From positions 848,001-912,000 of the forward strand of contig NZ_CP042593.1 of assembly GCF_007995155.1 (NCBI RefSeq): a DNA stretch of 64,000 bases, read 5' to 3'. The first letter of the stretch is position 1, and each line of letters opens with the position of its first letter. Both the position numbers and the translations under genes were made by a program. This stretch comes from Cytobacillus dafuensis (GTDB lineage: Bacteria; Bacillota; Bacilli; Bacillales; Cytobacillaceae). Under the pieces are notes generated by a model. The model was not told the origin of the DNA, did not search any database, and worked only from the letters and a program-made list of their open reading frames with translations. Positions 36,006 through 45,096 of the stretch are shown in pieces.

Positions 36006-36034
36006 ATAACGAGTTTAATCTCTAAATAATTTCA
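36006..36034 (-). promoter_or_regulatory. Candidate ECF autoregulatory promoter
   Basis: Read on the minus strand: TGAAATT, 16 bases, CGTTAT. This resembles the TGAAAC-N16-CGTC/A pattern of Bacillus ECF sigma promoters, located about 60 bases before the sigma gene. It is a single-site resemblance only. Confidence 0.35.
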
Positions 36035-36063
36035 TCTAAATAAAAAATTATTAAAGAAAGTTT

Positions 36064-36240
36064 GTGTTAAAGCTTAGTGTTGATCATGCTATTTTGTTGT
36101 TGATTGGAGCGGAAGGCGCGAGACTCCTGCGGGAGAAGCGAGTCAAAGGGAGACCCCGCAGGAGCGATAGCGATGAGGAGGCTTCCGGACCGCCTGCGAT
36201 CGCTAAGTGCCTGCAGCGGAGATCAACAGGGAAGTTTAAC
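36064..36240 (+). repeat. RE2 copy 1: GC-rich dispersed repeat (short form)
   Basis: Starts GTGTTAAAGCT, then TTGTTGATTGGAGCGGAAGG. The centre has CTCCTGCGGG... and ACCCCGCAGGAG stems, and the end is CAGCGGAGATCAACAGGGAA. The GC-rich content contrasts sharply with the AT-rich surroundings. Frames open through it are artefacts of composition. Related copies are at 51338 and 54229. Confidence 0.92.
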
Positions 36241-36304
36241 ATAGAAAAAGAAAAAGGCTGCCGCAGCAACCATCGAGCCTATACAAAAAACTTTAACTAG
36301 ATAT

Positions 36305-37528
36305 CTAATCGTATTTTTGAGTTTGATCTACCTGGGATTGATGATTTTTGAATAATTTTTGATAGCCGTAGATCCCAGAGCTAAGTAATAATATTCCGGA
36401 AAACAAATATACAAATCTAGCACTTACTAAATCAACAAGCAAACCAATGATAAAAACAGATAAACTAAAGACTGCTTGATTAATGGTTGCCTTTGAAGCT
36501 AAGTATTTTCCTAAAAGTTCTTTATTGATGGAGTTCTGAATAAATGTGCTTTGAGCAATATCTCTAACTTGATATAATGGGCCCATTAAAATAACTAATA
36601 ACAAAGCGATAATAGGAATACTAACAAAAGAATAGATGATGGTAAGAATTGAAACACCAACTGATCCAATAACAATGAAAAGTACAAGAGACTGATTAAT
36701 ATATTTTGAACATTTCCATACTAAAATGCCACCAATAATTGTTCCTGCATAATAAGCTGAGTTAATATATCCCCACCATTTTTCATCTTGACCTAATGCT
36801 TCTTGAACGAAGATTAAGGTGACAGCCCCAATCCAAATGCTTCCACCAAATAATTCAATGATATCCATTTTTGTAATCGTGCTTAATATAGGGTGTTTAA
36901 AGACAATTACCCAGCCTTCCTTTAGAGATGCAATTGGATTCTTTTTCTTCTTGTTATGAACCGTAGAATTCGTTTTTAACATCAATAAAGAAAGGATAGA
37001 AATCAACAATAATATAATGGTTATGATAATGACTTTAAAATGACCAAGATAAACGATTAGAATACCGCCGATGGACCAGCCAAGAAGCAGCAATATTTGA
37101 TCGGTAGTAGACAAAAGGCTATTCGCATTCACTAATTTCTCTTTTGAAACTACCTCTGGGATTAGAGCGCTCCTCGAAGGATTAGACCAGCCATTGAAAA
37201 ATGAAATAAATGCTAATAAAAAAAATAGCAAAATATAATTGATTGGACTAGGGATAAGTAATATCGAGATTACAATAAAAGCATAAAAAATCAGCTGGAA
37301 TATCTGTGAAATTAATAGAATCCTTTTCAAAGTATATTTTTCCATCATTAATGGTACTGTAGATCCACTTATAATTTGCGAAATCATACTAATAATGGTG
37401 ACAGCTGATGCAAAAGTGGCTGAATTCGTTTCTTGATAGATAAATGTAATGATTGTCATTGTATATAAAGAATAAGCTAGTTTTGTAGAAGACTGACTTA
37501 TTAATAATAAGTAAAAAGGTGATTTCAA
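36305..37528 (-). CDS. MFS transporter (efflux-type)
   Basis: The 407-residue protein has about twelve helices and starts at TTG 37528 behind AAGGAGTG. It has the SNPSRSALIPEVVSKEKLVN motif and a loop 2-3 region typical of the MFS_3/enterobactin-exporter-like branch of Bacillus multidrug carriers. The basic GRxxxR motif is weak. Divergent from a VOC-family gene 195 bp away, a common pairing in resistance loci. Substrate unknown. Confidence 0.82.
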   Translation of the reverse strand: MKSPFYLLLISQSSTKLAYSLYTMTIITFIYQETNSATFASAVTIISMISQIISGSTVPLMMEKYTLKRILLISQIFQLIFYAFIVISILLIPSPINYILLFFLLAFISFFNGWSNPSRSALIPEVVSKEKLVNANSLLSTTDQILLLLGWSIGGILIVYLGHFKVIIITIILLLISILSLLMLKTNSTVHNKKKKNPIASLKEGWVIVFKHPILSTITKMDIIELFGGSIWIGAVTLIFVQEALGQDEKWWGYINSAYYAGTIIGGILVWKCSKYINQSLVLFIVIGSVGVSILTIIYSFVSIPIIALLLVILMGPLYQVRDIAQSTFIQNSINKELLGKYLASKATINQAVFSLSVFIIGLLVDLVSARFVYLFSGILLLSSGIYGYQKLFKNHQSQVDQTQKYD

Positions 37529-37723
37529 AAAAACACTCCTTAATGATAAACCTGTTAAATAAGAGAGATAACTACTATTTTTTTTATCATAGCATTATCT
37601 TGCTGAGATTTGGTTAATTTTCCAAATCTACTGCTAAAGTGTAGTAATTCAATATAAATGATTAGAAGGAAAAACTATTTATTGGAAGAAATACTATATA
37701 ACTAACTAATAGGAGATGAAATC

Positions 37724-38143
37724 ATGCTTGAAAAATTAATTAGGGTAGGAACGATTTATATTCCTGTAGTGGATGTAGACAGTTCTGTTCAATGGTATAC
37801 GGATAAGCTAGGGGCTGAGCTAAGCTATAAAGATCAGGAAAAGGCTATTCTGAATTTCGCTAACCAGAGCTTTTTCTTAGTTAAATCGAAAGAAGATCAA
37901 AGTTCAAATTTTATTGATGATAAAGGCAATGAGCGCTTCTCAGTGACGTTTGAAGTGAATGGAATGGCTGCTTTAGAAGAAATTCATAAGGATTTTGTTA
38001 ACCAAGGTATCAGTGTTGGAGAAATTGAAAATAGGGGCCATTCTGGACGGAACTTTGTTTTTTCTGATCTCGACGGAAATAAATTTGATGTTTGGAGCGA
38101 ATTAAGTCCGATTTTTAAAGAGAAATTCTTTATCTCAAATTAA
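37724..38143 (+). CDS. VOC-family (glyoxalase/bleomycin-resistance-like) protein
   Basis: 139 residues with the VOC beta-alpha-beta-beta-beta repeat: TIYIPVVDVDSSVQWYTDKL at the start and VFSDLDGNKFDVWSE at the end, where the Glu is a usual metal ligand. The family includes glyoxalases, dioxygenases and antibiotic-binding proteins. Start is ATG 37724 behind AGGAGATG. A substrate cannot be inferred, although the divergent MFS gene suggests detoxification. Confidence 0.82.
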   Translation: MLEKLIRVGTIYIPVVDVDSSVQWYTDKLGAELSYKDQEKAILNFANQSFFLVKSKEDQSSNFIDDKGNERFSVTFEVNGMAALEEIHKDFVNQGISVGEIENRGHSGRNFVFSDLDGNKFDVWSELSPIFKEKFFISN

Positions 38144-38183
38144 ATGCCAGTCAGTAAGTATTTAAAAGATTGGAGGATTTCTA

Positions 38184-38696
38184 TTGTTATACCATTTTAG
38201 CGAAAACCCGCATATAAAAACCTTTTCTCCAAGACCATCCAAAACATCTGCGAAACCAGTTGTTTGGGCGATTGATCAAGAGCATTCCATTCATTACTAT
38301 TTTCCGCGAGATTGTCCAAGAGTTATTTATTGGAAGGCAGATTATACGAACGAAAATGATAAAAATCAATTCTTTTTCGGGTCAAGTGCAGACCAGATTA
38401 TCACGGTTGAAAGCCGTTGGCTAGAGCGGATTCGTCAAACAAAACTATATGTCTATACATTTTGTGCAGACTCATTTGAAATGTTCGATGAGAACGCTGG
38501 ATATTATGTATCCGATCAAGAAGTTTCTCCGATTAAGGTTGAGCCTGTTGGAGAGTTATTAGAAAAGCTCTTGAGTGAAAGCATAGAATTAAGATTTACT
38601 CCGGATCTCTCTCCGATTCGAGATATGGTTATTTCTTCAACCTTAGGATTTTCTATTATTAGATTTGGCAACGCGATAAGTGTATCAAAATCATGA
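38184..38696 (+). CDS. DUF6886-like protein
   Basis: The 170-residue protein has LYHFSENPHIKTFSPRPSKT followed by VVWAIDQEHSIHYYFPRDCP, a pattern I associate with the DUF6886 family of small Bacillus proteins. It has no signal or membrane segment. Start is TTG 38184 behind TGGAGGATTT, 40 bases after the VOC gene, so they may be co-transcribed. The YHFS-start is reminiscent of RNA-ADP-ribosyl or RES-type folds, but this is only a weak resemblance. Confidence 0.6.
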   Translation: MLYHFSENPHIKTFSPRPSKTSAKPVVWAIDQEHSIHYYFPRDCPRVIYWKADYTNENDKNQFFFGSSADQIITVESRWLERIRQTKLYVYTFCADSFEMFDENAGYYVSDQEVSPIKVEPVGELLEKLLSESIELRFTPDLSPIRDMVISSTLGFSIIRFGNAISVSKS

Positions 38697-38745
38697 GGGT
38701 TTGATATTTAAGAGTATGATAGAGAAAAAATCGGATATGTTATCG

Positions 38746-38787
38746 AAAAGGTCAATCTATGTAGGAGATTGACCTTTTGTTTTTTTA
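38746..38787. terminator. Bidirectional terminator
   Basis: AAAAGGTCAATCT pairs with AGATTGACCTTTT around a 7-base loop, followed by GTTTTTTT. It lies between convergent DUF6886 and GNAT genes. Confidence 0.88.
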
Positions 38788-39225
38788 TGTTAATTTTTTA
38801 TACATCACAATATGTGGACCAATAGGAGGATAATCAAATATTTCACCATGTACTTTAAAGCCTAATTTATTATAGTATTCTTGTACTGTGGTTCTTGCTT
38901 TACACCATAGTAGGTCAAACCCCTGCTCTTTTATCAAACTTTCGGAGAAGGTAACAAGTGATCTACCAGCTCCTAACTTTCTAAACTCTTCAAGAGTTGC
39001 CATTCCTCTTAAACGATATTGCTTTTCAATTTTAAAATCAGGATTCTTTTCAACGCAAAAGGAAGCAATACTAATTAGCTCTCCTTGATAAAATGCTCCA
39101 ACATGAAATGCACCAGCTTCATGATCTGTATCATATTTGCAGTCCTCAACTGTCTGGTGAGGACGTAAAACACTATGTCTAAGACTGTAGGTCATTTCTG
39201 GCTTGATTTTTAGAACATCAATCAT
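38785..39225 (-). CDS. GNAT-family N-acetyltransferase
   Basis: 146 residues; LRGMATLEEFRKLGAGRSLV is the acetyl-CoA loop (with GAGRS replacing GxGxG/A) and EYYNKLGFKVHGEIF the C-terminus. It resembles the YitI-type acetyltransferases of Bacillus. Start ATG 39225 follows GGAGGAATAAC. The stop lies inside the terminator shared with the opposing gene. Confidence 0.85.
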   Translation of the reverse strand: MIDVLKIKPEMTYSLRHSVLRPHQTVEDCKYDTDHEAGAFHVGAFYQGELISIASFCVEKNPDFKIEKQYRLRGMATLEEFRKLGAGRSLVTFSESLIKEQGFDLLWCKARTTVQEYYNKLGFKVHGEIFDYPPIGPHIVMYKKLT

Positions 39226-39504
39226 GTTATTCCTCCAATCCTTTCATAAAAATAAATGAGAATTATGAATTGGTAATTCGCTTACTGTTCTAGAAATCCT
39301 GCATTAATTTCAATGCTTTTTTTGATGAATATTTATCAATGTATAGTAAAAAAGGATATTGGAGTATCGCTGTAGTAGCTTCTTGGGTGCATAAAGAGCG
39401 AAATAAGTGATGTTTAAACTAAAGCCTGTATAGGTTTTATCCAGAAGATATGACAGAAAAATGTCGAAGTATGTATATTATTGTAAAATAATGTTTAACT
39501 TTCA
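39226..39504. other. AT-rich intergenic region
   Basis: I see no gene here. Upstream of the MCP promoter the sequence is AT-rich without clear hairpins. Confidence 0.5.
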
Positions 39505-39533
39505 TTGACTATTCCATTTTTGTTAATTAGACT
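39505..39533 (+). promoter_or_regulatory. Candidate sigma-A promoter of the MCP transcript
   Basis: TTGACT (39505-39510), a 17-base spacer and TAGACT (39528-39533) lie about 50 bases upstream of a riboswitch-like element. Confidence 0.55.
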
Positions 39534-39581
39534 GTTAAAGTGAAAAAGTAATGAGTGATTTTACATAGGTACAAAGTCTGG

Positions 39582-39671
39582 TGTAGGCAGACTTATTGAA
39601 AGATAAGGAAGCAAAATAATGGTTCTGTCGTTTATATTAGCTATTGAACTATGATCTCCAGGTTGCCTATA
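39582..39671 (+). promoter_or_regulatory. Diverged c-di-GMP-I (GEMM) riboswitch
   Basis: GGCAGA at 39586, then hairpin CTTATT-GAAA-GATAAG, then GGAAGCAAA; and the 3' strings ACTATGATCTCCAGGTTGCC. These follow the class-I layout GGCAAAC / GAAA hairpin / GGACGCAAAG / TATGATAGCCAGGTTGCC with several changed positions. P1 pairs GGCAG with TTGCC. A terminator-like hairpin and a chemoreceptor gene follow, a usual context. Confidence 0.72.
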
Positions 39672-39682
39672 TTAAAGTGATT

Positions 39683-39718
39683 GCTGCTCTATTTTTAATG
39701 GACAGCTGTTTTTTTTTG
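39683..39718 (+). terminator. Expression-platform terminator of the c-di-GMP element
   Basis: GCTGCTC and GGACAGC can pair (one mismatch, one G-T), followed by TGTTTTTTTTTG. The 180 bases from here to the MCP start show nothing recognisable. Confidence 0.55.
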
Positions 39719-39899
39719 TGAAAATAAAAAATAGTCGGTGGTTTATGATAAGGAAATAAACAGCGAGTGAATGAGTTGAACTAAATTTATATTTTCGAAG
39801 AGTACTGTTGGGGCAAGATATTGTGGAAAGTGATTCATACTATTGAAGATAGATAAAATTAAAAAAGCAAAATAATAATTGAAGAAGAGATGATATTAT

Positions 39900-41585
39900 A
39901 TGACATTTACAATTGGGAAAAAGTTGTTAGCGGGATTTTTGAGTGTTGTCATTTTACTTGGCATTATTAGTTCAATATCATATGTCAACATTAAGAAAGT
40001 AGACGAATCTTACTCAGATTTGGTTGATCGGCGGGCAGATATATTAATTAATTCAATGAATATGCAAATCAGTGCATCTAGAGAAGGCGGTAATTTGAGA
40101 GGAGTATTAATAAGAGAAAAGGATGCATCGGATTTATTGATACAATCTATCGATAATCTAAATGAGAGCATAAAAGCTACAAGTGATATAGCTTATCAAC
40201 AAGATCATAAAGATAAATTAAAACAGCTTGAATCAATGAATAATGACTTTATGCAGATGTCAAATGAAGTCATAAATTTGATGGAGAAAGATCCGGAAAA
40301 AGCAAATATATATGCAATTGAAGAAGTTATTCCATTATCGAGAGAAATTCGTGATATAGCAGATGGACTCGCAAAAGAGCAAAAAAAACTTATGGATGAA
40401 GGAAGTATCGCTAGTTCTGAATTGTCTAATAATGTTGCATCAACTGTTCTTATCCTAAGTATAATTGCTATTGTATTAGCGGTTATTATTGGCGTGGTTA
40501 TTACTCGAATGCTTACTAAACCTATTTTATCAATAGAAAAAGCGGCATCTGCCATCGCGGAATGTGATCTTACTCAAGAGGATGTTCATGTAAAGAATCG
40601 GGACGAATTTAGAAATCTGGCTAGATCATTTAACCAAATGAAGGAGAATCTTCGCCTCTTGGTTCGTGAAGTGAGCCTGGATGCTGAACAAGTAACTGCA
40701 ACTTCGGAAGAGCTGACTGCCAATGCTGAACAGACGAGTGGTACAACAGAACAAATTACAATCGCAATTCAAGAAGTGGCATTAGGGTCAGAAAAACAAC
40801 TATCGCATGCTACAGATGTTAATCAATCAGTCGTAGAAATCTCAAGGGGAATGAATCAGGCTGCAGCTTCCATTCGATCCGTTGTAGATTTAACGGCTAC
40901 AGCGAATGATAAGGCAGTCGCCGGAAATGAAGTGGTTACTCAAACAGTTGAACAAATAAATCTTGTTCAAAAAACTGTTAATGAAACTGAAGAAGTAGTA
41001 AATATCCTTGGTGATAAATCAGTTGAAATTGGCCAAATCGTTGAGTTGATTACCCAAATTGCAGATCAGACAAACCTTTTAGCTTTAAATGCTGCAATCG
41101 AAGCTGCAAGGGCAGGAGAACATGGAAAAGGGTTTTCAGTAGTCGCTGATGAAGTAAGGAAGTTAGCGGAACAGTCTGGTGAGGCAGCAAGTCAAATACG
41201 CGAACTTATTCAAGAGATCCAAATAGAAGCAGATAAAGCTGTGCAATCTATGAATCATGGAGCAACTGTAGTAGATGCGGGCATTAAATTAGTTTATCAA
41301 TCTGGAAATGCATTCAGTGATATTGTAAAGTCCATTGAACAGATAACTGACGAAACTCAAGAAGTGTCAGCAATTGTAGAACAGGTAAATTCAAGCTCTC
41401 AGAATGTGGTAGAAATGGTGGAAGGTGTAGCCATTATTGCTGAAAAATCTGCAGGAAATACACAAAACGTAGCCGCATCAGCAGAAGAACAAAATGCCTC
41501 AATGGAAGAAATATCATCTTCAGCGGCAGCTTTAAGTAATATGGCTTTAAATCTACAAACAGCAATTAATAGATTTAAAATTTAG
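39900..41585 (+). CDS. Methyl-accepting chemotaxis protein
   Basis: The 561-residue chemoreceptor has TM1 at about 8-29, a four-helix-bundle sensor domain (30-180), TM2 at about 180-201, a HAMP domain (202-255, beginning [20 protein letters not shown]) and a signalling coiled coil. The coil's hairpin tip is [20 protein letters not shown] followed by [18 protein letters not shown]. It senses an unknown ligand and signals to CheA/CheW. The ribosome site GAAGAGATG is modest. The upstream c-di-GMP-type riboswitch suggests control of motility in line with the sessile/motile switch. Confidence 0.93.
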   Translation: MTFTIGKKLLAGFLSVVILLGIISSISYVNIKKVDESYSDLVDRRADILINSMNMQISASREGGNLRGVLIREKDASDLLIQSIDNLNESIKATSDIAYQQDHKDKLKQLESMNNDFMQMSNEVINLMEKDPEKANIYAIEEVIPLSREIRDIADGLAKEQKKLMDEGSIASSELSNNVASTVLILSIIAIVLAVIIGVVITRMLTKPILSIEKAASAIAECDLTQEDVHVKNRDEFRNLARSFNQMKENLRLLVREVSLDAEQVTATSEELTANAEQTSGTTEQITIAIQEVALGSEKQLSHATDVNQSVVEISRGMNQAAASIRSVVDLTATANDKAVAGNEVVTQTVEQINLVQKTVNETEEVVNILGDKSVEIGQIVELITQIADQTNLLALNAAIEAARAGEHGKGFSVVADEVRKLAEQSGEAASQIRELIQEIQIEADKAVQSMNHGATVVDAGIKLVYQSGNAFSDIVKSIEQITDETQEVSAIVEQVNSSSQNVVEMVEGVAIIAEKSAGNTQNVAASAEEQNASMEEISSSAAALSNMALNLQTAINRFKI

Positions 41586-41617
41586 AATCATATTTCATGT
41601 GAAATAAATGATACGAA

Positions 41618-41776
41618 TTTATCGCAGATTAACGGGCAGTAAGACCCCCACTTCAAGGATTCGCGTATGCAAAGAAGAGTAAGTGGGGGATCAACTGCCC
41701 GTAAATGCCCGATTGGTTCAACTAACCATCAGTGGGGGATGAAGAAAAACCCCCACTGATGGAAGTTTCACTTTAT
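41618..41776 (-). repeat. RE1 copy C (no cassettes)
   Basis: Reverse orientation. It has the two outer stems only; the outer stem CCATCAGTGGGGG/CCCCCACTGATGG is closed by ATGAAGAAAAA, and AACCAATCGGGC joins the two halves. It begins 33 bases after the MCP stop and may serve as its transcript end. Confidence 0.9.
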
Positions 41777-41865
41777 TAAGTTTACCGTTAAATTGAGTCT
41801 GATCACGGAAAGCGCGTACACACCCGGAAAATATAGAAAGAATAGTTAACATTTTGTCATTAATG

Positions 41866-41910
41866 AAAAGTTCTGTGGAGAGAAAAATCTCTGTAGGGCT
41901 TTTCTTTTTG
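41866..41910 (+). terminator. Weak terminator-like hairpin
   Basis: AAAAGTTCT..GAGA pairs imperfectly with TCTC..AGGGCTTTT, followed by CTTTTTG. It lies between the RE1 copy and the DUF4181 gene. Confidence 0.5.
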
Positions 41911-41966
41911 TTATTATTATAAATTGGTTAATTATGGTATATTTATTGAGGTAAGGGGGGATTAGA

Positions 41967-42359
41967 GTGAATACATTTTCAGTTGTAGGCATCGTGATTG
42001 TCTTTACAATTTATATACTTGTAGATCAAGTGTATTTGAAAAGACATCTTGGTATCAAAAGCAAATATGAATGGTTATTCTCTGTGAATAGAAAGACCTA
42101 TGCAAAAATTATTGATTTTTTAATTCTTATTTTATTCATTATTATTTTTTTGAACCTAAATAGTGGTTCGACTTTTCATACTTATTCACCCGTTATCAGA
42201 ACAAGCCCAATGTTTGGGATGTTTTTCCTCCAGAATGTAAATCAAGGGATTGAGGAACTACTAATAAACCGAACTGAAAAATCCTACTATCATAAATTTT
42301 TAGGTTCTTTTATGATACTGGTTACTTTTCTGATTTTGTTTGTAGGAGAAAGAGTATAG
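41967..42359 (+). CDS. DUF4181-like membrane protein
   Basis: The 130-residue protein has about four helices (VVGIVIVFTIYILVDQVYL, IIDFLILILFIIIFLNLNSG, a central helix MFGMFFLQNVNQGIEELLIN and FLGSFMILVTFLILFVGERV). The arrangement agrees with the DUF4181 family of small Bacillus membrane proteins. Start GTG 41967 follows AAGGGGGGAT. Function unknown. It has no co-directional partner within 200 bases. Confidence 0.65.
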   Translation: MNTFSVVGIVIVFTIYILVDQVYLKRHLGIKSKYEWLFSVNRKTYAKIIDFLILILFIIIFLNLNSGSTFHTYSPVIRTSPMFGMFFLQNVNQGIEELLINRTEKSYYHKFLGSFMILVTFLILFVGERV

Positions 42360-42560
42360 GAACCTTTTTAATTCAATTAACGAGGGCATTACTTGATAAA
42401 AATCAGCTTTATGGAAGATAAATATGAGGGAAATAGATTTGCAGCTATTATTGGGCGGGTTAGCAAATAAAAAGAACTTTACCCATGAATGTTGTAATAT
42501 TCTGTTAAAATAAAAGTAGGAATCCTAATTTAAAAATAATTTTGAAGTAGGGGAAAATAC

Positions 42561-43379
42561 ATGGAATCTCTTAAACCTGTAAAAAGGAGTGCTATTAGAA
42601 TATACCTTGGGAAGAAGTATTACCGCTTAAAGAGATATATTAATTGGTTCATAGGAAAAAAGAAGTTTTCAATAAAAAAGAGCAACACTTTATTACCGCA
42701 TGTGATTTTCACCCATCAAACATTACTACTCCGAGAATTAAAAGATGTAGATATGTGGTTGCAGCAAAATAAAGTGAAGAATCTCAAGGTCGCAACTAAA
42801 AAACTAAATAAAATCATTGTCAATCCTGGAGAAACATTTTCTTATTGGCGATTGCTTGGTAAGACAACAAGGAGAAAAGGTTATGTAGATGGTATGGTTT
42901 TACATTATGGTAAGGTTACAACAGGTGTTGGTGGGGGATTATGTCAATTATCGAATTTAATTTATTGGATGACATTGCATTCTCCTTTAACTGTTACAGA
43001 AAGATACCGTCATAGTTATGATGTATTTCCAGATTCCAATAGAAGTCAGCCTTTTGGCAGTGGAGCAACGTGTGCTTACAACTATCTTGATTTACAGATA
43101 AAAAATGAAACAAATCACTCATACCAATTAATTGTATATTTATCTGATACCCATTTAGTAGGAGAATGGAGATCAGATACTCCTCCCATTCGGGCTTATG
43201 AAGTTTATGAACAGGCCCATTTGATTACACAGGAGTATTGGGGCGGCTACGTCAGACATAATAGAATTCATCGTAAAATTTTTAACAAAGAAAAAGTTCA
43301 AATAGATGATGAATTCGTTACGGAAAACCATGCAATTATGATGTATGAACCGCTTCTGGATCAACCTAAAACCGTGTGA
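42561..43379 (+). CDS. VanW-family protein
   Basis: The 272-residue protein carries the VanW domain core: VNPGETFSYWRLLGKTTRRK, VDGMVLHYGKVTTGVGGGLC and QLSNLIYWMTLHSPLTVTER. VanW is an accessory in some vancomycin-resistance clusters, with unknown biochemistry; stand-alone copies are common in Bacillus. No transmembrane segment is obvious. Start is ATG 42561 behind TAGGGGAAAA. No van ligase genes are nearby, so it should not be read as glycopeptide resistance. Confidence 0.88.
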   Translation: MESLKPVKRSAIRIYLGKKYYRLKRYINWFIGKKKFSIKKSNTLLPHVIFTHQTLLLRELKDVDMWLQQNKVKNLKVATKKLNKIIVNPGETFSYWRLLGKTTRRKGYVDGMVLHYGKVTTGVGGGLCQLSNLIYWMTLHSPLTVTERYRHSYDVFPDSNRSQPFGSGATCAYNYLDLQIKNETNHSYQLIVYLSDTHLVGEWRSDTPPIRAYEVYEQAHLITQEYWGGYVRHNRIHRKIFNKEKVQIDDEFVTENHAIMMYEPLLDQPKTV

Positions 43380-43409
43380 TTTTTTAATAAAAATGAGGTG
43401 AAATCTATA

Positions 43410-43898
43410 TTGTTTTACATAAGAAATCTTGAAGAAAGCGAGTTTGAATTTTTTAAGGATATGCTTTATGAGTCCATACATATTCCAAACAATAAACCAT
43501 CTAAAGAGAATTTATTAAACCTTCCTCAAATAAAAAAATATTATGAAGGTTGGGGACGAAATGGTGATAATGCATTAATCGCTATAAATAATAATAACCA
43601 AAAAATGGGAGCGGTATGGTACAGATTATTTGATGAATTGAATAAAGGATATGGATACGTTGATCATGACACCCCTGAATTAGGAATAGCAGTTTCAAAG
43701 AATGCTAGAGGAATGGGGGTAGGAACACTGCTTATGAATAAGATCATTCAGAAAGCACTGGAAGATGGTTTTAAATCTCTTTCCTTAAGTGTTGACTTAG
43801 ATAATGAAAATGCTGTCCATATTTATAATAAACTTGGGTTCAAAGAAATTGGTGTATCGGGTACATCAATAACAATGGTATTCAGAGTTTACGAATAA
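43410..43898 (+). CDS. GNAT-family N-acetyltransferase
   Basis: 162 residues: AVSKNARGMGVGTLLMNKII is the acetyl-CoA-binding loop and NAVHIYNKLGFKEIG the closing helix. The frame is open from GTG 43398, but GAGGTG covers 43395-43400, so TTG 43410 (spacing 9) is the better start. It follows VanW by 30 bases and may be co-transcribed. Substrate unknown. Confidence 0.85.
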   Translation: MFYIRNLEESEFEFFKDMLYESIHIPNNKPSKENLLNLPQIKKYYEGWGRNGDNALIAINNNNQKMGAVWYRLFDELNKGYGYVDHDTPELGIAVSKNARGMGVGTLLMNKIIQKALEDGFKSLSLSVDLDNENAVHIYNKLGFKEIGVSGTSITMVFRVYE

Positions 43899-44005
43899 GA
43901 TTTTTCTCTTAAAAGTGAATATGTGAGAACCTTATTAATTCTTTGTACAAAAGGCTTTCAATAAACGTCGTATAACAATGGGGAGATAAATTTATTGATA
44001 AAGAA

Positions 44006-44109
44006 GAGTTCAATGTGCCCGAAAAAAGAAACTCCCCACCAAAACGGTCACGAATAAGAGCTGAATGCGCCCGTAAAAAAGAAATCCCCATCAATTCGGT
44101 CACAAAGAA
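44006..44109 (+). repeat. Two imperfect 52-bp direct repeats
   Basis: Unit 1 starts GAGTTCAATGTGCCCGAAAA (44006) and unit 2 GAGCTGAATGCGCCCGTAAA (44058); both carry CCCCA(C/T)CAA and CGGTCAC further on. The units fall within a gene-poor AT-rich stretch (43899-44291) that is otherwise featureless. Confidence 0.75.
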
Positions 44110-44291
44110 AAATTCAAAAATAATGGGATGAAAGGGAATACAGATTTTATTGTGTATGATTTATTGGATAAGGTGATTACTAAAAAAAGTAAATAGTGAA
44201 AGTGACTTATTTAAATAATGAAAATATTTAGTTTGGAAAATTGTAACATTATTGTTATTTGGAAAGTCTATATCAATGGAGGAGGTGTGGG

Positions 44292-45065
44292 ATGAAAAAA
44301 ATAAAAAATGTTACTTTTCTTTTTGTATTTATCGTATTAATGGCCGGTTGTATGAAGGAAGAAAAGGGGCAATTGACAAGAGTTGATGTTCAGAAAATGA
44401 ACCCTGATGGCAATTATGAAGATGTTTTCATGATAACAGACAGTGAAACAATAGAAAGAATAACCACTGTAATTGAAAATATAAAATGGGAACCAAATAA
44501 AGATAAAGAAGCAGAAATGGCCAGAAAAGCAGACGTAAAAGCCACTTTATTTTTTGAATATAATAAAGACATGCCTGAAAGATTGAATGAATACGATATT
44601 TGGTTTGGTGAAAATAACGGCACTGCAACAATTATTAGTAATAATAAAGATGAAGGCTTTGGATCATTAGATAAAGACAATGCTCATATTTTAAAAAGTG
44701 AATTATTAAGTAAAACAATAGATTGGAAACCCCGAAATGAATATGCTGAAAATGACAAAGTGTTGTTTAGCATTTTTCCAGACCCAAACCTTGTCGCAGG
44801 AAAATCTTACGGGTATATGTTTAGTTTTGCAGAACCATTTGAAACTTACAAAGGAAAAAAATTAGCGATGTATGCTTATCATAAAGAAACTGGAGAGCGC
44901 ATAACGGCAGTACCTCCGGAAAAGATAACAGAGCCAAGTTCTGGTTATCCTAGCTTAAATCGATTTACAACTTTTTTCGAACTCCCTATTGGTGGATTAT
45001 GGAGAATTGAAGTTGAGTTTGATGGGAAATTTTACGGGGACGTCATATTAAACGTTCCAAACTAA
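44292..45065 (+). CDS. Lipoprotein with DUF4871/YhfM-like C-terminal domain
   Basis: About 257 residues. MKKIKNVTFLFVFIVLMAGC is a lipoprotein signal with the lipobox LMAGC, so it should be anchored outside the membrane. Residues 35-130 form one unassigned domain (EDVFMITDSETIERITTVIE). The C-terminal part (SYGYMFSFAEPFETYKGKKL, then GGLWRIEVEFDGKFYGDV) resembles the DUF4871 beta sandwich. GGAGGAGGTG directly before ATG 44292 fixes the start over an upstream in-frame ATG. Function unknown. Confidence 0.78.
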   Translation: MKKIKNVTFLFVFIVLMAGCMKEEKGQLTRVDVQKMNPDGNYEDVFMITDSETIERITTVIENIKWEPNKDKEAEMARKADVKATLFFEYNKDMPERLNEYDIWFGENNGTATIISNNKDEGFGSLDKDNAHILKSELLSKTIDWKPRNEYAENDKVLFSIFPDPNLVAGKSYGYMFSFAEPFETYKGKKLAMYAYHKETGERITAVPPEKITEPSSGYPSLNRFTTFFELPIGGLWRIEVEFDGKFYGDVILNVPN

Positions 45066-45096
45066 AAGGAAAGAACACAATCGGGAGGAGTCTTCA

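Noticed and set aside
36064..36300. Open frames through RE2 copies (also at 51287-51599 and 54229-54513)
   Set aside because: The frames exist in all three copies only because the GC-rich repeat lacks stops; lengths and ends differ and no ribosome site precedes them.
42561..43379. Vancomycin-resistance locus suggested by VanW
   Set aside because: No vanH/A/X or regulator genes are nearby; lone VanW-domain proteins are common in Bacillus.
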